Below are positions 61,297 through 64,000 of a DNA stretch of 64,000 nt, in pieces. The notes beneath the pieces were generated by a model. The model saw only the letters and a program-made list of their open reading frames with translations. It did no database searches and had not been told where the DNA came from. The stretch's first letter is position 1, and each line of letters begins with the position of its first letter. Origin of the DNA: JABMQB01 sp963678235 (lineage in GTDB: Bacteria > Bacteroidota > Bacteroidia > Bacteroidales > Prolixibacteraceae); assembly GCA_963678235.1 (NCBI GenBank), contig OY782766.1:1736001-1800000 (forward strand), in the 5' to 3' direction. Both the position numbers and the translations under genes were made by a program.

Positions 61297-64000
61297 TTTT
61301 TATAGTATGGTGAATTGTAATAATCTTTTGTAGCTTGCTTAATCCAGTTCTTGCCTGAATACTTACCCTTGTTTTGATTTAAAAATTTATTCCAAGAATT
61401 GGATATATTTGAATTAGTGTTTACAGACGAAGTTGACTTTGAAGAAAATCTCAGTTTAAATCCAGAAGCTTTACCTTTTCCAAAACTTCCAACACTTGTC
61501 AGATCAAGAGCAGCCCCAACATAAGATTCCATTAAAATCATAGAACCTAATGTATGCCCATATTTATTCCAAAACTCTTTCTCATGCACTGGTCCAGCAT
61601 CTCCACTTAATTCAGAATTTTTAAGTGCTGTTGTTATTGGACTACGTGTATCTAATATTTCTTTACGTTCTTCAAAATCTTTCAAAGAATATTCATACCC
61701 TGAATTCTCATTGTAATTTTCAGGGATTTCAGGGTCAAAATTAGTTACAGCATAACCATCTCTTAAATCAGTTACATGGGCTTCTTTTCCCTTAACACTA
61801 ACTTGTTCATTTACATTTCCTTCTGAATCAACAAAGTTTACATATTGAACTTCATCTCCCCCCTTGTCACTGACTTTCTCCAAGCGATCTTCTTCCTCAT
61901 AATAATTGTATTCATAAGGGACCATTCCATCAGGGTCAATAAACCTAAGTGGGTTATTAAAGACATAAGAATAAGGGCTCCACCTTCTCATTTGCTCTGC
62001 AGCAGGATCAATTACATGCCACCTGCCCAGTTCGGCATCATACATCCTTGCGCCATAATCATACCAACCAAGCGAAATACCTATATCATCGTCTTGAATC
62101 TCCTTACCATTATAGAGGTATTTATTCTCTACCACTTCTAAAGCAAATAATTGCTGTTGGTTCATTACCATGCCAAATGGATAATATTCGGTTGTTTGCA
62201 TTAGTTCGGGGTGCCCATTGTCGTGTGCAGCAAATACTGCCCTGGTATTCCCCAAATGGTCTTGCAGGTTATATTCATATCGCCAAAGAACATTTCCTTC
62301 ATCTACCACCTTCACTATCCTTCCCGCAGGGGTAAAGATAACTTTTAATTCTTCCTCTTCATATAAAAATGGTCCTGAATAATCTACTTTTTTGTTTGAA
62401 TTACTGTTGGAAACCACATTTTTTCGCAATTTCGTTCCAGTCGCAGTATAGGCATAATCAATATAATTAGATGCATCTTTCTCCACTTTTTGTGGCAGGT
62501 TCAGATAATTATAAGTTATTTGCGTATTGTTATGGTCGGAATCCATATTTCCGTTGTCATCGTAGGTATAATTTTCAATTCCCTGAATATATCCTCCCTC
62601 TTCCGTAGCGTAATCAATTACATTTTGCAATTTATTTGTCCCGGAGTAATAAGTATAATCCAATTCATCAATTTGCGAACCTGCTGCATAACGGGTAAGG
62701 TCGGTGATATTTCCGTTGGCATCGTAATCATAATTGGTTTTATAGGCGTCGTTATTACTATTAAAAGAAGCACCATCAGCATAGTTGGCAATTTTTAGAC
62801 GGTTTAGTCCATCGTAGGTAAACTGGTAACGTTTCGCTAGTGCATTGGCATCTTTCACCAGCCATTCCATCTGAAAAATGTTTCCGTTGTATAAACCCGA
62901 ACCTGCTTCGTAGTTTAATCCCAAAGCAAATAGATCATTTCCAATATTTCCTACATCGTTAATATCGGTGACCCAACCTTTTATATTGTACTTATAATTA
63001 ACTTGCTGGTTAAAGTTACTTCCGGCACTTGTTCCATGAAGGTATTTGCTTTTTAGCTCGCCCAGATCGGTATACTCGTTAGCCGTAAGGGTTATTTCTG
63101 TTCCGCCGTTGTGCTTTAACTTTTCGCTTAACAGTCTCCCCTGATGGTCGTAAACATAAGTAGTTTCGAGCGTTACAGTGTTCGCACCTACCGTATGCGC
63201 GAGCTTGGTAATAAGGGGCTGCCCTGAAAAATTGAAAGCAGTAGATGAGATATCCTTGCCTCCCAAATGGTTATCGGATATTACCTGAATAGCATTGCCA
63301 TATTCATCGTAATAACTTACCGTAACCAATTCATTATTGGTACCAGATTCCGTTAGGTTCAAAGCCCTAATATAGGTCCCGGTAACCAATCCTTTTGTCC
63401 TTGTTTCGTCCTTTGCTGCAAAACCAGACACACCCGGATTTGAAACAAAGTTATAATTCCCGCTGTAGGCAGACAGGTTAACAAAATCATAATTATCGTA
63501 CCAGGTTACCGATTGAATATCGGCAAGAGTTAGCCTGTACGCCGAAGGTATACTTTGGTTTGTGTACCCCTGAAAGGAATTATACGATGAACTCATAACT
63601 TCGTATAAAGTTCCGTTAAAAGCATCAAAAGCATCTTGTATGGTTGCCCTTCCCACTGCATCAACATTTGGGTTTAGCCCTGTTATTACGGGACGGTTAA
63701 AAGCATCATAAAGTGTAACATGCCAATGATTTTCAGCATCTTTGGTCATTGCCAGCCTGTCGCGTTTGTCGTAAACCATATAAACTGTTTGTGCCCCGGG
63801 CAGTTTCTTCTCTATCATCCTTTTCCGTTCGTCATAGTTGTAGTAATAGCATAATAAACTATCATCAGGGCTACTTGCCAATGGAGGTACAACACAACGC
63901 AATAATCCAAAATCATCAAAAATATAATAGGTCGATAACCATGAACTTCCATCGTGAGCACGTTTGCACACTACCCTTCCCAATTTATCTTTATACTCGC
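61293..64000 (-). CDS. RHS-repeat protein with core domain and unrecognised C-terminal tail (5' end outside window)
   Basis: The frame is open to the right edge (residues before the visible Leu-Gly-Arg-Val read EYKDK), so the N-terminal part lies outside. About 900 residues are visible: YD/RHS repeats (YNYDERKRMIEKKLPG, VYMVYDKRDRLAM, YDYDANGNITDLTRY, YTYDDNGNMDSDHNN), then the RHS-associated core LQDHLGNTRAVF, YLYNGKEIQDDDIG, WYDYGARMYDAELGRWHVIDP, SPYSYVFNNPLRFIDPDG. After the core about 210 residues follow with no recognised domain, ending SWNKFLNQNKGKYSG and NSPYYKK. Such variable tails are the toxic parts of polymorphic toxins. Cell-surface or secreted protein. Confidence 0.9.
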   Translation of the reverse strand, partial: EYKDKLGRVVCKRAHDGSSWLSTYYIFDDFGLLRCVVPPLASSPDDSLLCYYYNYDERKRMIEKKLPGAQTVYMVYDKRDRLAMTKDAENHWHVTLYDAFNRPVITGLNPNVDAVGRATIQDAFDAFNGTLYEVMSSSYNSFQGYTNQSIPSAYRLTLADIQSVTWYDNYDFVNLSAYSGNYNFVSNPGVSGFAAKDETRTKGLVTGTYIRALNLTESGTNNELVTVSYYDEYGNAIQVISDNHLGGKDISSTAFNFSGQPLITKLAHTVGANTVTLETTYVYDHQGRLLSEKLKHNGGTEITLTANEYTDLGELKSKYLHGTSAGSNFNQQVNYKYNIKGWVTDINDVGNIGNDLFALGLNYEAGSGLYNGNIFQMEWLVKDANALAKRYQFTYDGLNRLKIANYADGASFNSNNDAYKTNYDYDANGNITDLTRYAAGSQIDELDYTYYSGTNKLQNVIDYATEEGGYIQGIENYTYDDNGNMDSDHNNTQITYNYLNLPQKVEKDASNYIDYAYTATGTKLRKNVVSNSNSNKKVDYSGPFLYEEEELKVIFTPAGRIVKVVDEGNVLWRYEYNLQDHLGNTRAVFAAHDNGHPELMQTTEYYPFGMVMNQQQLFALEVVENKYLYNGKEIQDDDIGISLGWYDYGARMYDAELGRWHVIDPAAEQMRRWSPYSYVFNNPLRFIDPDGMVPYEYNYYEEEDRLEKVSDKGGDEVQYVNFVDSEGNVNEQVSVKGKEAHVTDLRDGYAVTNFDPEIPENYNENSGYEYSLKDFEERKEILDTRSPITTALKNSELSGDAGPVHEKEFWNKYGHTLGSMILMESYVGAALDLTSVGSFGKGKASGFKLRFSSKSTSSVNTNSNISNSWNKFLNQNKGKYSGKNWIKQATKDYYNSPYYKK

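Overview
The window looks like a chromosomal segment of a Bacteroidota bacterium. Supporting signs are a SusC-type TonB receptor beside a FecR anti-sigma and ECF sigma pair, a type IX secretion sorting domain, many lipoproteins, A/T-rich spacers, and repeated TAnnTTTG-type -7 promoter boxes at plausible distances before genes. Gene content (Rnf complex led by an RseC-like gene, DUF4097 operon, REP-associated tyrosine transposase with hairpin repeats) suggests a marine or anaerobic Bacteroidia member, perhaps Marinilabiliales/Prolixibacteraceae; that placement is inference. No rRNA, tRNA or CRISPR array was seen.

Layout. 1-4.1 kb: ECF sigma, FecR and SusC-like receptor (the receptor runs off the left edge). 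4.2-10.7 kb: S9 oligopeptidase, sodium/solute symporter, a MutS-like ATPase lacking its N-terminal half, and a GNAT/RimK-like ATP-grasp fusion. 10.9-14.4 kb: three-gene phosphorelay (PAS-GAF kinase, receiver, receiver-kinase). 14.4-28.3 kb: housekeeping and envelope genes (aminopeptidase P, NUDIX, esterase, LysE exporter, SDR, DUF819 permease, TonB receptor, Dus, TrhO, serine hydrolase, BamA-like barrel). 28.6-29.6 kb: an IS982-type element inserted into the last codons of a PQQ-propeller lipoprotein gene. 31-33.4 kb: an FRG-domain gene broken by an in-frame amber codon and a divergent thymidylate-synthase-like gene. 35.1-40.9 kb: RseC-RnfBCDGEA, the ion-pumping ferredoxin:NAD+ oxidoreductase. 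41-49 kb: ThuA-like, SLC13 transporter, sigma/membrane protein/DUF4097 operon, glycosyltransferase, thioredoxin-like lipid-side protein. 49-52.2 kb: FecCD-type ABC importer. 52.2-57.7 kb: T9SS-secreted trypsin-like protease, two haem-binding-domain proteins, stand-alone archaeal-type ThrRS editing domain, PAP2 phosphatase, PpnP.

57.8-60.5 kb is the most unusual region: about 2.7 kb of ordered hairpin repeats (called here E-A-C-B) surrounding a RAYT transposase gene. A and B are diverged inverted copies of one another, whose stems stay paired through changes on both arms; C looks like an intrinsic terminator on the minus strand. A 299-bp tandem duplication and a ~210-bp duplicate show that the array has expanded by recent duplication. 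A degenerate A/B pair also lies at 31.2 kb. At the right edge, an RHS protein with an unrecognised C-terminal tail overlaps by 4 nt a lipoprotein with a TonB C-terminal domain, an arrangement that resembles a polymorphic toxin with its immunity gene.
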